Positions 1 to 7,684 of a DNA stretch of 43,498 bases are shown one piece after another. A program made the position numbers and the translations under genes. Every line of letters begins with the position of its first letter. Position 1 is the stretch's first letter. Under the pieces are notes generated by a model. The model was not told where the DNA came from. It worked only from the letters and a program-made list of their open reading frames with translations, and did no database searches. Source of the DNA: Patescibacteria group bacterium. GTDB lineage: Bacteria; Patescibacteriota; Patescibacteriia; UBA2591; UBA6264. The DNA is taken from positions 1 to 43,498 of the forward strand of contig JAHIMV010000081.1 in the NCBI GenBank assembly GCA_018896315.1, written 5' to 3'.

Positions 1-1
1 G

Positions 2-760
2 GAAGCCAAAACCTTAGCAAAAGAAATTTTAAATCGGTTAAAGAAAGTTAAAAAGAAAGAAAAAAAGTTAATTGATTTTGATTTAGTCTTATGCCCCCCA
101 TTTATGAGCCTGCCAGAAGTTTCTAGAATTTTTGGACCAAAAAAGGATATACTTTTATGTGGAGCACAAGATTGTTTTTGGGAAGAAAGAGGTGGATTTA
201 CAGGAGAAGTTTCACCTAAGAGTTTAAAAGAATTAGGATGTACCCATGTCATTATTGGGCATTCAGAAAGAAGGCAGATTTTAAAAGAAACAGACGAGAT
301 GGTTCATAAGAAAGTCAAAGCTGCTTTAAGAGCAGGTTTGATTCCAATAATATGTGTTGGCGAGACTAGAGACCAAAGAGACAAGGGACTAAAGGAACAG
401 ACAGTAATTAATCAGGTTTCAAAAGCTTTAGATGGTATTAGTTTAAAAGCTAATCAAAAAATTATTATTGCCTATGAACCGGTTTGGGTTATAGGTTCTG
501 GTTGGGCAATTGAACCAGCCGAAGCCGGATATATGTGTAAAATAATTCATCAAAGAATGATTGATTTATATGCCCTGCCACTTGTTCGCAATAATATCCG
601 TCTTGTTTATGGTGGAAGCGTTGATTCAACAACAATTAAATCATTTGTTGATCAGGAAATAATAGATGGAGTTTTAGTCGGGGGAGCAAGTTTAAAGGTA
701 GATGAGTTTGTAAAGATGTGTGAATTGATGGTGCAAGAAACAAGAAACAAGAAACAATAA
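2..760 (+). CDS. tpiA: Triosephosphate isomerase (5' partial)
   Basis: Interconverts dihydroxyacetone phosphate and glyceraldehyde 3-phosphate in cytoplasmic glycolysis. The reading frame is open from base 2 and already matches the family (EAKTLAKEIL), so the start codon lies before the window; the first internal ATG (104) is not the start. Visible motifs are the catalytic His in IIGHSERR, the catalytic Glu in AYEPVWVIGSG with the flexible loop after it, and the phosphate-binding YGGSV and GVLVGGASLK segments. The last residues (about VQETRNKKQ) are encoded by the left arm of the following class E repeat, so the tail is probably repeat-derived. The next gene is fba, so two adjacent steps of glycolysis lie together. 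Confidence 0.96.
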   Translation, partial: EAKTLAKEILNRLKKVKKKEKKLIDFDLVLCPPFMSLPEVSRIFGPKKDILLCGAQDCFWEERGGFTGEVSPKSLKELGCTHVIIGHSERRQILKETDEMVHKKVKAALRAGLIPIICVGETRDQRDKGLKEQTVINQVSKALDGISLKANQKIIIAYEPVWVIGSGWAIEPAEAGYMCKIIHQRMIDLYALPLVRNNIRLVYGGSVDSTTIKSFVDQEIIDGVLVGGASLKVDEFVKMCELMVQETRNKKQ

Positions 761-846
761 CCAAACAATAATCAATAATCAATGACCAAACAATCAAACA
801 TTTGTATCTTGTTTCTTGGTTATTGGTTATTGAAGCGAAGCGATTT
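733..846. repeat. Class E hairpin spacer (tpiA-fba)
   Basis: The left arm is rich in CAAGAAACAA and ends in CAATAACC-type units; the right arm carries the complement (CTTGTTTCTTGGTTATTGG) and ends in GAAGCGAAGCGA seven bases or fewer before the fba ATG. A second class E spacer with the same GAAGCGAAGCGA end precedes rplB. The left arm overlaps the last codons of tpiA. Confidence 0.75.
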
Positions 847-1716
847 ATGTTAGTCCATATTAAAAAACTTATTCAGCAGGCTAAAAAAGAAAAATACGCC
901 ATAGGGGCTTTTGATACTTTTAATTTAGAGATAACATTGGGCATTATACAGGGGGCTAAACAAGCTAAAAGACCTATTATTCTTCAGGTTACCCCAACAA
1001 CGCTTAAATATGCAGGAATAGAATCAATGTCTTACTTAATGAAAACTGTTGCTCAGAATCAAGCTAAAAATATTCCGATTGCTCTCCATCTTGACCATGG
1101 AAAAACATTTTCTGATATAGTAGAATGTATTAAAGCTGGTTTTTCTTCAGTAATGATAGATGCTTCTAATTTGTCTTTTGATAAAAATATTGCTTTAACA
1201 AAAAAAGTTGTTCAATATGCGCGTCAACACAATGTTTGGGTTCAGGGAGAACTTGGTAGGGTAGTCAAAGGTAAACAAGGGTATGATAAATTAATTATTG
1301 AACCAGAAGAATTTTTAACTGACCCAGATCAGGCGCAGGAATTTGTTAAAAAAACAAAAATTCATACTTTAGCTGTAGCTATTGGAAATATTCATGGGCT
1401 GTATAAAATGAGACACGGCGTTCCTCGCCTTTTTTTATCAAGATTAAAGGAAATCCAAAAAAGGGTTAACGTTCCATTGGTTTTGCATGGAGCCTCAGGC
1501 ATATCATCGGCTCAGATAAAAAAAGCAATTTCTTTGGGTATCAGGATTATTAATATTGATACAGAAATAAGAATGGCTTTTAAACAAAGTTTAATTCAAT
1601 CCTTAAAAGTCAACAAAAAGGAATATGACCCAAGAAAGATTCTTTTTCCAACAATTAAAAATGTCGCGAAAATAGTTAAGAAAAAAATATTAATTTTTGG
1701 TTTTTCTAAGAAATAG
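847..1716 (+). CDS. fba: Class II fructose-bisphosphate aldolase
   Basis: Zinc-dependent cleavage of fructose 1,6-bisphosphate (or a tagatose-type ketose bisphosphate) into two triose phosphates. Family motifs in order: IGAFDTFN near the N terminus, the HLDHG metal and active-site segment, VQGELGRV, AVAIGNIHG and the LHGASG zinc/phosphate loop. Length is 289 residues, normal for the short KbaY/GatY/Fba branch. I start at the ATG at 847. A frame-open TTG at 802 would add 15 residues encoded by the upstream repeat, which is unlikely. Exact substrate specificity (fructose or tagatose bisphosphate) cannot be told from motifs, but the tpiA neighbour favours glycolysis. Confidence 0.93.
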   Translation: MLVHIKKLIQQAKKEKYAIGAFDTFNLEITLGIIQGAKQAKRPIILQVTPTTLKYAGIESMSYLMKTVAQNQAKNIPIALHLDHGKTFSDIVECIKAGFSSVMIDASNLSFDKNIALTKKVVQYARQHNVWVQGELGRVVKGKQGYDKLIIEPEEFLTDPDQAQEFVKKTKIHTLAVAIGNIHGLYKMRHGVPRLFLSRLKEIQKRVNVPLVLHGASGISSAQIKKAISLGIRIINIDTEIRMAFKQSLIQSLKVNKKEYDPRKILFPTIKNVAKIVKKKILIFGFSKK

Positions 1717-1744
1717 TTTTATAATTAAATTACTTTATTGTTTG

Positions 1745-1799
1745 TATAATTAAAATTTAATTTCAAGGTTCTCGACGAGCAGAACGAGGAGAGGTTCTT
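1745..1799. repeat. Class D hairpin spacer, inverted
   Basis: The segment carries TATAATTAAAAT, then AATTTCAAGGTTCT and GAGAGGTTCTT. It is the reverse complement of the class D spacer found before metG and before nrdG. Confidence 0.6.
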
Positions 1800-2147
1800 A
1801 TGCTAATAAACATCCTATTATTAATGGTTATTTTTTTATCCCTAATTGGTGTTGCTGTTATTATCAGAAGGAAATTTTTTTCATTGACTAATATTAATTT
1901 AGAACAGGTTCCCGAGGAAAGGGCGGCAAGGATAAAAAAAGATTTATTGGAAAAAAAATTTATTCGTCAGATTGGAGAGTTAAAAAATAAACTAAAAGAA
2001 AGAAAAAATAATTTGAAAGTTTATTTGAAAATAGGGATAGATTTTTTTAAAAAAATAAAAGAAAAAATACAGTCAAACACAAAATTGAACTTGATTTTTT
2101 TGAAAAACAAGCTAAAATTTATTAAAAATAAGATAATGCCCAGGTAG
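1800..2147 (+). CDS. Small membrane-anchored basic coiled-coil protein, unknown
   Basis: I do not recognise this 115-residue protein. Residues 1-22 form one hydrophobic segment (LINILLLMVIFLSLIGVAVII), followed by an RRKFF stop-transfer. The rest is very lysine-rich and predicted helical or coiled-coil (EERAARIKKDLLEKKF and later KNKLKFIKNK), so it should be anchored in the membrane with a basic cytoplasmic tail. GAGG motifs lie 13-25 bases upstream of the ATG inside a repeat. The last codons (MPR) run into a hairpin that also copies the 5' end of the downstream tRNA-Thr. Base composition matches the neighbours. Real but uncharacterised is my best reading. Confidence 0.65.
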   Translation: MLINILLLMVIFLSLIGVAVIIRRKFFSLTNINLEQVPEERAARIKKDLLEKKFIRQIGELKNKLKERKNNLKVYLKIGIDFFKKIKEKIQSNTKLNLIFLKNKLKFIKNKIMPR

Positions 2148-2175
2148 CCTTCCTACGCCAAGGCTTCGGATGGGC
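2138..2175. repeat. GCCC...GGGC nested hairpin upstream of the tRNA cluster
   Basis: An outer GCCC/GGGC stem encloses an AGCCTT/AAGGCT inner stem. Its first 11 bases equal the 5' end of tRNA-Thr at 2239. The unit overlaps the end of the preceding reading frame. Confidence 0.5.
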
Positions 2176-2238
2176 GATAAAAATTGTTTTAACTAGTATT
2201 TAAATCGAAAATCTTAAATCTTAAATTTTAAATTGTAT

Positions 2239-2312
2239 GCCCAGGTAGCTCAGTTGGCCAGAGCACAAACATGGTAAGTTTGGGGTCAGCGGTTCGAATC
2301 CGCTCCTGGGCT
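2239..2312 (+). tRNA. tRNA-Thr(GGT)
   Basis: Full cloverleaf: acceptor GCCCAGG/CCTGGGC, D arm GCTC/GAGC, anticodon stem CAAAC/GTTTG with loop ATGGTAA (anticodon GGT, reading ACC/ACU), and T arm AGCGG-TTCGAAT-CCGCT. The discriminator is T, and CCA is not encoded. First of a four-tRNA cluster. Confidence 0.95.
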
Positions 2313-2315
2313 TTT

Positions 2316-2398
2316 GGGTAGGTGGCAGAGTGGACAAATGCCCGGGTCTGTAAAACCCGTGCCTTATGGCTACGGAGGTTCGAATCCTCCCCTACCCA
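2316..2398 (+). tRNA. tRNA-Tyr(GTA)
   Basis: Class II tRNA with a long variable arm. Acceptor GGGTAGG/CCTACCC; anticodon stem CGGGT/ACCCG with loop CTGTAAA (anticodon GTA); T arm GGAGG-TTCGAAT-CCTCC; discriminator A; no encoded CCA. Three bases after tRNA-Thr. Confidence 0.95.
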
Positions 2399-2401
2399 TT
2401 T

Positions 2402-2472
2402 GCCGGGATAGCTTAGTGGAAAAGCAGGGGTTTTGTAAACCTCGGACGGGGGTTCGATTCCTCTTCCCGGCT
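2402..2472 (+). tRNA. tRNA-Thr(TGT)
   Basis: Acceptor GCCGGGA/TCCCGGC; anticodon stem GGGGT/ACCTC (one G-T pair) with loop TTTGTAA, giving anticodon TGT for ACA/ACG; T loop TTCGATT. Discriminator T and no encoded CCA. Together with tRNA-Thr(GGT) this covers the threonine codons used in the window. Confidence 0.93.
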
Positions 2473-2497
2473 AGTTAAAATTAAAAAGTTGAAAATT

Positions 2498-2656
2498 ATG
2501 TCAATCAAAGATAAGTTGGTAAAATTAGAATGTACTGAGTGTCATCGCATTGGCTATTACACCCAGAAGAACAAGAAAAAGCTTAAGGACCGCTTGGAAC
2601 TTAAAAAATATTGTCGTTGGTGTAGAAAACATACACTACACAAAGAAACAAAATAG
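2498..2656 (+). CDS. rpmG: 50S ribosomal protein L33
   Basis: A 52-residue large-subunit protein with zinc-ribbon spacing: CTEC near residue 11 and CRWC near residue 39, with the YYTQKNKKK and ELKKYC segments typical of L33. It begins at the ATG at 2498, 25 bases after tRNA-Thr. The final G of its TAG stop is the first base of tRNA-Trp, so mRNA and tRNA overlap by one base and processing at the tRNA 5' end would trim the stop codon. rpmG next to tRNA-Trp is a familiar arrangement upstream of secE-nusG in other bacteria, but here dnaJ follows instead. Confidence 0.93.
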   Translation: MSIKDKLVKLECTECHRIGYYTQKNKKKLKDRLELKKYCRWCRKHTLHKETK

Positions 2657-2726
2657 GGGGCGTGGTGAAGTGGTATCACAGGAATCTCCAAAATTCTAGT
2701 CGGGGGTCCGATTCCCTCCGCCCCCG
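2656..2726 (+). tRNA. tRNA-Trp(CCA)
   Basis: Acceptor GGGGGCG/CGCCCCC, anticodon stem GGAAT/ATTCT with loop CTCCAAA (anticodon CCA), T loop GTCCGAT, discriminator G, no encoded CCA tail. The run CTTTTTT directly after it could end the transcript. Its first base is shared with the rpmG stop codon. Confidence 0.92.
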
Positions 2727-2791
2727 CTTTTTTAAAAGTTGAGAGTTGTAAGCCGCAAGATTAAAGTTAACTTAAATCTTAAATCTAATTT

Positions 2792-3946
2792 ATGGCTGAT
2801 TATTATAAAATATTAGGGATTAAAAAAGATGCTTCTGGCCAAGAAATTAAAAATGTTTTTCGTCGTTTAGCTCATAAATATCATCCCGATAAAGCTGGAG
2901 GAAATGCTGAGAGATTTAAAGAAGTTAATGAAGCTTATCAAACACTTTCTGATCCAGAAAAAAGAGCCATGTATGATCAATATGGGCCTGCTTTTAGTCA
3001 AGCTCAAGCAAAAGGGGGTGTTGGGGGTTTTGATAATTTTCGCGATTGGGCCACTTATGCTGAAGCCATGAAAGGACAGAAAACAAATATTGATTTTGAG
3101 GATATTGGCTTTGGCGATTTGGGTAATATTTTTTCAGATTTTTTTTCCGCCGGAGGCGGATCCGCCTTTGGCAGAGGTTTTGGTCAATCTCGGGCAAATT
3201 CGAGAGTTCAGAGAGGAGAAGATATTGAAATACAAATGGCCATTGATTTTCAAGAGGCCGTTTTTGGCGCAGAAAAAGAAATTAAATTAGAACGATATGT
3301 AAAATGTAAAAGATGTGAAGGGGAAGGAATAGAACCAGACAGTAATCTTATCATTTGTCAGACTTGTCAGGGTCAGGGGCAGATTGCCCGGGCATTAGGA
3401 CCTTTTCAGACTACTACAATTTGTCCAGAATGTCATGGAGAAGGAAAAATTCCAGAGAAAAAATGTAAAAAGTGTCAGGGACAGGGTCGTGAAAAAAGTT
3501 TCTCAAATATAAAGTTGAAAATCCCTGCTGGAATTAATCATGGTCAAACAATCAGATTAAGCGAACAAGGTGGCGCCGGACAAAGCGGAACCCGCAGTGG
3601 TGATTTATATGTAACTATTTTAGTTCGACCTGATCCTAAGTTTAAACGCCAAGGAAATAATATTTTTTCAGAAGAAGAAATTTCTATTTCCCAAGCTGTT
3701 TTAGGAGGTGAAGTTGAAGTAGAAACGATTTATGGACCAGTAAAATTAAAAATTCCTTCAGGAACTTCAGACGGACAAGAAATTCGTTTAAAAGGAAAGG
3801 GCGTTTCAAAGGTTTCTAGTAATATAGGATTTAACAGGGGAGGTCAAAAAGGAAATCAAATTATTAGAATTAGAATTAACATTCCCAGACACTTAAATAA
3901 AAAACAAAAGAAATTATTGCAGGAATTAGAAGAACAAGGTTTGTAG
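2792..3946 (+). CDS. dnaJ: Chaperone DnaJ
   Basis: Hsp40 co-chaperone that stimulates DnaK ATPase and binds unfolded proteins. Domain order is complete over 384 residues: an N-terminal J domain with HPD at residues 31-33, a Gly/Phe-rich linker to about residue 145, four CxxCxGxG zinc repeats at about 172-231, then the C-terminal peptide-binding domains (KLKIPAGINHGQTIRL and QAVLGGEVEVETIYGPVKLK). The G/F linker contains a 30-bp palindrome (3146-3175) that is also found, inverted, in rplD, so part of this linker is repeat-derived. No grpE or dnaK is adjacent, which is unusual. The start is the ATG at 2792; no clear Shine-Dalgarno sequence is seen. Confidence 0.96.
   Translation: MADYYKILGIKKDASGQEIKNVFRRLAHKYHPDKAGGNAERFKEVNEAYQTLSDPEKRAMYDQYGPAFSQAQAKGGVGGFDNFRDWATYAEAMKGQKTNIDFEDIGFGDLGNIFSDFFSAGGGSAFGRGFGQSRANSRVQRGEDIEIQMAIDFQEAVFGAEKEIKLERYVKCKRCEGEGIEPDSNLIICQTCQGQGQIARALGPFQTTTICPECHGEGKIPEKKCKKCQGQGREKSFSNIKLKIPAGINHGQTIRLSEQGGAGQSGTRSGDLYVTILVRPDPKFKRQGNNIFSEEEISISQAVLGGEVEVETIYGPVKLKIPSGTSDGQEIRLKGKGVSKVSSNIGFNRGGQKGNQIIRIRINIPRHLNKKQKKLLQELEEQGL
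3146..3175. repeat. 30-bp GGATCC-centred palindrome inside dnaJ
   Basis: Two small hairpins (TCCGCCGGAGGCGGA and TCCGCCTTTGGCAGA) abut at a GGATCC centre. The reverse complement occurs in rplD at 26420-26449 with one mismatch in 30. It is in frame and encodes a Gly/Ser-rich stretch in the G/F linker. Confidence 0.8.
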
Positions 3947-3954
3947 CTTGAATT

Positions 3955-3983
3955 TTGACTTGTTATTTTTAAAATGTTAGAAT
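3955..3983 (+). promoter_or_regulatory. Sigma-70 type promoter, near-leaderless
   Basis: -35 TTGACT at 3955-3960, a 17-bp spacer, and -10 TAGAAT at 3978-3983. Transcription would begin near 3990-3995, only about 0-5 bases before the next ATG (3995), so the mRNA would be leaderless or nearly so. Confidence 0.65.
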
Positions 3984-3994
3984 AATATTGTCAC

Positions 3995-5353
3995 ATGAGC
4001 TTTACTATTGATTTAAATTTTCTGTCTTTCTTGTTTGAAGGGAATATTTTTTATTTTATTCGCCAATTTTTAATTCTAATAGTTATCCTTTTAGTTTTAT
4101 TGATTATTTTGCGAATCTGTTGGAAACATTGGTTAGATCATATAAAAAAACAATATTTAGCTATTCAGAAATATGTTTTATTATCTATTGATGTTCCTAG
4201 AGACAATGAGCAAGGCCCAGAAGCAATAGAAAGATTTTTTTCACATTTGGCTGGCATAAAAATTAAGCCAACTTGGCGGGAAAAATATTTTGAAGGCCAT
4301 GCGCAATTGGATATTTCCTTAGAAATCGTTAGTTTGGAAGGACAAATTCGTTTTTTAATTTATACTCCAATTCAATTCCGTGATTTAGTTGAGGCGGCTA
4401 TTTATGCAACTTATCCCGGAGTAGAGATTTCTGAATTTGATGATTATACTAAAAAAATTCCTGACGAATTTCCCAATAACGAATATGACCTTTGGGGGGC
4501 AGACATTGGTCTGTATAATAAAAATCCTTTTCCAATCAGGACTTATCCTAATTTTGAGCATACATTAACCAAAGAATTAAAAGATCCAATAATTGATCTT
4601 TTAGAAATTTTAGGAAAATTACAAAAAGGCGAGCAGGTTTGGATTCAATTTATTATCAGGCCAGCAGGGATTGAATTTAAAAAACAAGGAGAAGAAATTG
4701 TCAAAAGTATGATGGGCGAAAAGGCTGATCAATCCGAGAATATAGTTGATAAAACATCTCATACTGTAGTTAAAATAGGACAAGGTATTTCTGATTTTAC
4801 AGCAGATGCCTTGGGAGTACTTTTTCCCACTGAAGCAGAAAAGAAAAGGGAAGAAAAAAAGATTATTTCACCAGGAGAAAAAAGAGTAATTGAGGCTATT
4901 CAGAATAAAATATCTAAAATTGCCTTTGAAACAAGGGTTAGATTAATCTATATAGGCGAAAAACAAGTCTTTAGTAGGGACAGAGGGGTAATCGGAGTTT
5001 TAAGCGCTTTTAATGCAGTTAATACCCTGGATATGAATGGTTTAGAGCCGGAAAAAAGAACAGTAATTCCTCAGCGACCTAAGAGAGTAGAGAAGAAAAA
5101 GACAGCTATTAAAAAGGCTTATCAAGAAAGAGCTCGTTATTGGAGGAGAGAACCAAAAGGATTAACAAGAATTTTAAAAACTATAGCTAAGTTTTTAGCT
5201 ATTGATTTTAAAGGATACAGAAAAAAGAATATTTTAAATATTGAAGAATTGGCCACTCTTTATCATTTTCCAGTGGTTGGTATTAGTCCTCCTTTGATTA
5301 AAAAAACAGGGAGTAAAAGAGCAGAACCGCCGTTTAGTTTGCCAGTTAAGTAG
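3995..5353 (+). CDS. Membrane-anchored conserved protein, possible partner of a VirD4/HerA-type ATPase
   Basis: A 452-residue protein with one strong N-terminal membrane segment (about residues 20-43, ILIVILLVLLIILRI) and a long cytoplasmic part. The soluble region starts with IQKYVLLSIDVPRDNEQGPEAIERFFSHL and continues with FLIYTPIQFRDLVEAAIYATYPGVEI. A Lys/Glu-rich linker lies near residue 285, and a basic stretch (PKRVEKKKTAIKKAYQERA) comes later. It resembles a family seen across Patescibacteria and often annotated as hypothetical (possibly DUF8128; I cannot verify the number), which commonly accompanies type IV secretion or conjugation-like ATPases. A VirD4-like ATPase is present at 41306 but far away. 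The function is not established. It has its own consensus promoter immediately upstream. Confidence 0.6.
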   Translation: MSFTIDLNFLSFLFEGNIFYFIRQFLILIVILLVLLIILRICWKHWLDHIKKQYLAIQKYVLLSIDVPRDNEQGPEAIERFFSHLAGIKIKPTWREKYFEGHAQLDISLEIVSLEGQIRFLIYTPIQFRDLVEAAIYATYPGVEISEFDDYTKKIPDEFPNNEYDLWGADIGLYNKNPFPIRTYPNFEHTLTKELKDPIIDLLEILGKLQKGEQVWIQFIIRPAGIEFKKQGEEIVKSMMGEKADQSENIVDKTSHTVVKIGQGISDFTADALGVLFPTEAEKKREEKKIISPGEKRVIEAIQNKISKIAFETRVRLIYIGEKQVFSRDRGVIGVLSAFNAVNTLDMNGLEPEKRTVIPQRPKRVEKKKTAIKKAYQERARYWRREPKGLTRILKTIAKFLAIDFKGYRKKNILNIEELATLYHFPVVGISPPLIKKTGSKRAEPPFSLPVK

Positions 5354-5441
5354 ACGCGATACCAATATGCCAATACATACGAATAATACGAATAAAGCAT
5401 TAGTATAATTAGTATTAATTCGTATATTAGCATCAATTTTT
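5354..5441. repeat. Class A hairpin spacer (before rsmI)
   Basis: Left arm GCGATACCAATATGCCAATA plus ACGAATAATACGAATA units; right arm ATTAGTATTAATTCGTATA ending in TTAGCATCAATTTTT at the rsmI ATG. The outer arms pair GATACCAATATAC-like with GTATATTAGCATC-like sequence. Confidence 0.75.
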
Positions 5442-6116
5442 ATGTTATATATCATCGCTACCCCAATAGGAAACCTTAAAGATATTACTCTGCAGGCGTT
5501 AGAGATTTTAAAAAGCGTGGATTTAATCCTGTGCGAAGATACGCGAAAAACAAGCAGGCTTTGCGCTCATTATCAAATAAAAAAACCTTTACTTAACTAT
5601 CATCAACATTCAAAAGTTAATAAAGTTAATCAAATTTTTAAATTATTAGAACAGGGAAAAAATTTGGCTTTAGTTTCTGACGCCGGCACACCAGGTATTT
5701 CTGATCCAGGTAATAAATTGGTAGAGATGGCTCAAAAGAAATTTAATGATTTAAAAATAATTCCTATTCCTGGACCATCAGCCGTTACAACCGCCTTAAG
5801 TGTTTGTGGTTTTCCTGCAGATAAATTTATTTTTTTAGGATTTTGCCCGCAAAAAAGGGGAAGAAAAAAGTTTTTTCAACAAATTGTTCAGGCAACATAT
5901 ACAGTTGTTTTTTATGAATCACCTCATCGAATTTTAAAGACTTTGACAGAATTAAATGAATTTCTTAAATTAGATAATCAACAAATTTTTGTTGGACGAG
6001 AAATGACAAAGAAATTTGAAACTATTTATCGAGGAAATATTGGCCAAGTCTTAGATAGTATAAAAAAAGATAAATTAAAAGGAGAGTTTACAATTGTCGT
6101 TAGAAGAAAAACATAA
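5442..6116 (+). CDS. rsmI: 16S rRNA (cytidine-1402-2'-O)-methyltransferase
   Basis: SAM-dependent methylation of the 2'-O of C1402 in the decoding centre of 16S rRNA. N-terminal LYIIATPIGNLKDITLQALE, then CEDTRKT, the SAM-site SDAGTPGISDPG, IPGPSA, and the ESPHRI and GREMTKKFE segments are all as in the tetrapyrrole-methylase-fold RsmI family. At 224 residues it is the catalytic part without the short C-terminal extra domain of longer homologues. The ATG abuts a class A repeat and no Shine-Dalgarno sequence is visible. Confidence 0.95.
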   Translation: MLYIIATPIGNLKDITLQALEILKSVDLILCEDTRKTSRLCAHYQIKKPLLNYHQHSKVNKVNQIFKLLEQGKNLALVSDAGTPGISDPGNKLVEMAQKKFNDLKIIPIPGPSAVTTALSVCGFPADKFIFLGFCPQKRGRKKFFQQIVQATYTVVFYESPHRILKTLTELNEFLKLDNQQIFVGREMTKKFETIYRGNIGQVLDSIKKDKLKGEFTIVVRRKT

Positions 6117-6178
6117 GAACCTTTCGCTTCGCTCAAGAACCTTGAAATTAAAAGACATTTTAATTATAAAATAGAAAT
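6117..6178. repeat. Class D hairpin spacer (before metG)
   Basis: GAACCTTTCGCTTCGCTCAA followed by GAACCTTGAAATTAAA and TTTAATTATAAAATAG. The same unit occurs at 16116-16257 and in inverted form at 1745-1799. Confidence 0.7.
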
Positions 6179-7684
6179 ATGTCTAAATTTTATATCACCA
6201 CTCCAATATATTATGTTAATGCCAAACCTCACTTAGGCGGGGCTTATACTACTTTAGCCGCAGATGTTTTAGCTCGTTGGCATAGAATGAAAGGGGAGAA
6301 TACATTTTTTTTAACAGGGACAGATGAGCATGGAGAAAAGATTGCTAAAGTGGCTAAAGAGAAAAAAATTACTCCACGACAATTATGTGATCAAAATGCA
6401 GCTAAATATGAACAAGTTTGGGATACTTTAAAGATTTCTTATAATAAGTTTATTAGAACAACTGATCCTGTTCATGAAAAAATGGTTGCTAAGGTTTTTC
6501 AACATCTCATTGACAAAAAATTAATTTATAAAGGGATTTATCAGGGTCTTTATTGCGTTGGTTGTGAAAGGTATTATACAGCCAAAGAATTAGTTGACGG
6601 AAAATGTTCGATTCATCAAAAAAAAGCAATTACTCTTTCAGAAGAGTGTTATTTTTTTAAATTATCTAAATTTCAAAATCGCTTGCTTAAATTAATCAAA
6701 AATAATAAATGGGTAATTGAGCCAGAAGAAAGAAGAAATGAGGTGCTGGGATTTTTAAGAACAGAGAAACTAGAGGACTTAGCCTTTTCTAGAGAAAAAG
6801 TTGAGTGGGGTATTGCAGTACCTGGGGACAGCTCTCAAACAATTTATGTTTGGATAGATGCTTTGTTAAATTATTTGTCAGGAATTGGCTGGAAAGGCCA
6901 GGAAGGAAAATGGCCATTGAATTGGCCCCCAGAAATTCAATTAATTGGTAAAGATATTCTAAGATTTCATGCTATTATCTGGCCTGGTGTTCTTTTAAGT
7001 TTGGGAGCTCCTTTGCCAAAGAAACTTTATGCTCATGGCTTTTTTACAATTGGCGGGAAAAAGATGAGTAAGTCTTTAGGTAATGTTCTTGATCCTGAAG
7101 AGTTGGCAATGACTTTTGGAGCAGATGCGCTTCGCTGGCTAATGCTTTCTGCTTTTCCTTTTGGGCAAGATGGTGACATTTCACAGTCCAAGTTTTATGA
7201 TAAATATAATACAGATTTATCTAATGGTTTAGGCAATTTATTAAGAAGGGTTTTAACTTTAGCTTTAAAAAATAAAAAGAAATTTTTACCACCTAAAAAA
7301 GTTGATACAAACTTTAAAAAACAGATAGGCTTGGTTTGGCAAAAATATGAAAGATCTCTTAATCAATTGAAATTTGAAACCGCTATAGCAAGCATTAATG
7401 ATTTAGTCAGTTTTTGTGATAAATATATTGATAGCAAACAACCTTGGCGGTTATTTAAGAAAGATATTGCTGAATATCAGATAGTCTTGTATAATCTTTT
7501 AGAAGGGCTACGTCACCTTGCTTGGTTGACTCAGCCTTTTATGCCAGAAAAAAGTAATCAAATTTTTCAAAGTCTGGGAATTTTAGGACAGGAAAAGAAA
7601 AACCCCTTAGCCAAAGGACAGGTGTGGGGAAAAACAGAGTTTAAAGAAATTATTTTAGGTGAAATATTATTTCCAAAATTATAA
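6179..7684 (+). CDS. metG: Methionyl-tRNA synthetase
   Basis: Charges tRNA-Met with methionine using ATP. Class I signature HLGG (HIGH variant) at residues 18-21 and KMSKS at 295-299. One zinc knuckle is made by C126, C129, C143 and H146 (CVGC...CSIH), i.e. the single-knuckle form with a His ligand. The motifs FLTGTDEHGEKI and GKDILRFHAIIWP are intact. At 501 residues it has the anticodon-binding helical domain but lacks the C-terminal EMAP/Trbp111-like tRNA-binding domain of longer bacterial enzymes. Start ATG at 6179, just after a class D repeat. Confidence 0.96.
   Translation: MSKFYITTPIYYVNAKPHLGGAYTTLAADVLARWHRMKGENTFFLTGTDEHGEKIAKVAKEKKITPRQLCDQNAAKYEQVWDTLKISYNKFIRTTDPVHEKMVAKVFQHLIDKKLIYKGIYQGLYCVGCERYYTAKELVDGKCSIHQKKAITLSEECYFFKLSKFQNRLLKLIKNNKWVIEPEERRNEVLGFLRTEKLEDLAFSREKVEWGIAVPGDSSQTIYVWIDALLNYLSGIGWKGQEGKWPLNWPPEIQLIGKDILRFHAIIWPGVLLSLGAPLPKKLYAHGFFTIGGKKMSKSLGNVLDPEELAMTFGADALRWLMLSAFPFGQDGDISQSKFYDKYNTDLSNGLGNLLRRVLTLALKNKKKFLPPKKVDTNFKKQIGLVWQKYERSLNQLKFETAIASINDLVSFCDKYIDSKQPWRLFKKDIAEYQIVLYNLLEGLRHLAWLTQPFMPEKSNQIFQSLGILGQEKKNPLAKGQVWGKTEFKEIILGEILFPKL

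Noticed and set aside
2721..2740. Intrinsic terminator after tRNA-Trp
   Set aside because: There is a T run, but the only stem before it is the tRNA itself; listed only as a possibility in the tRNA entry.
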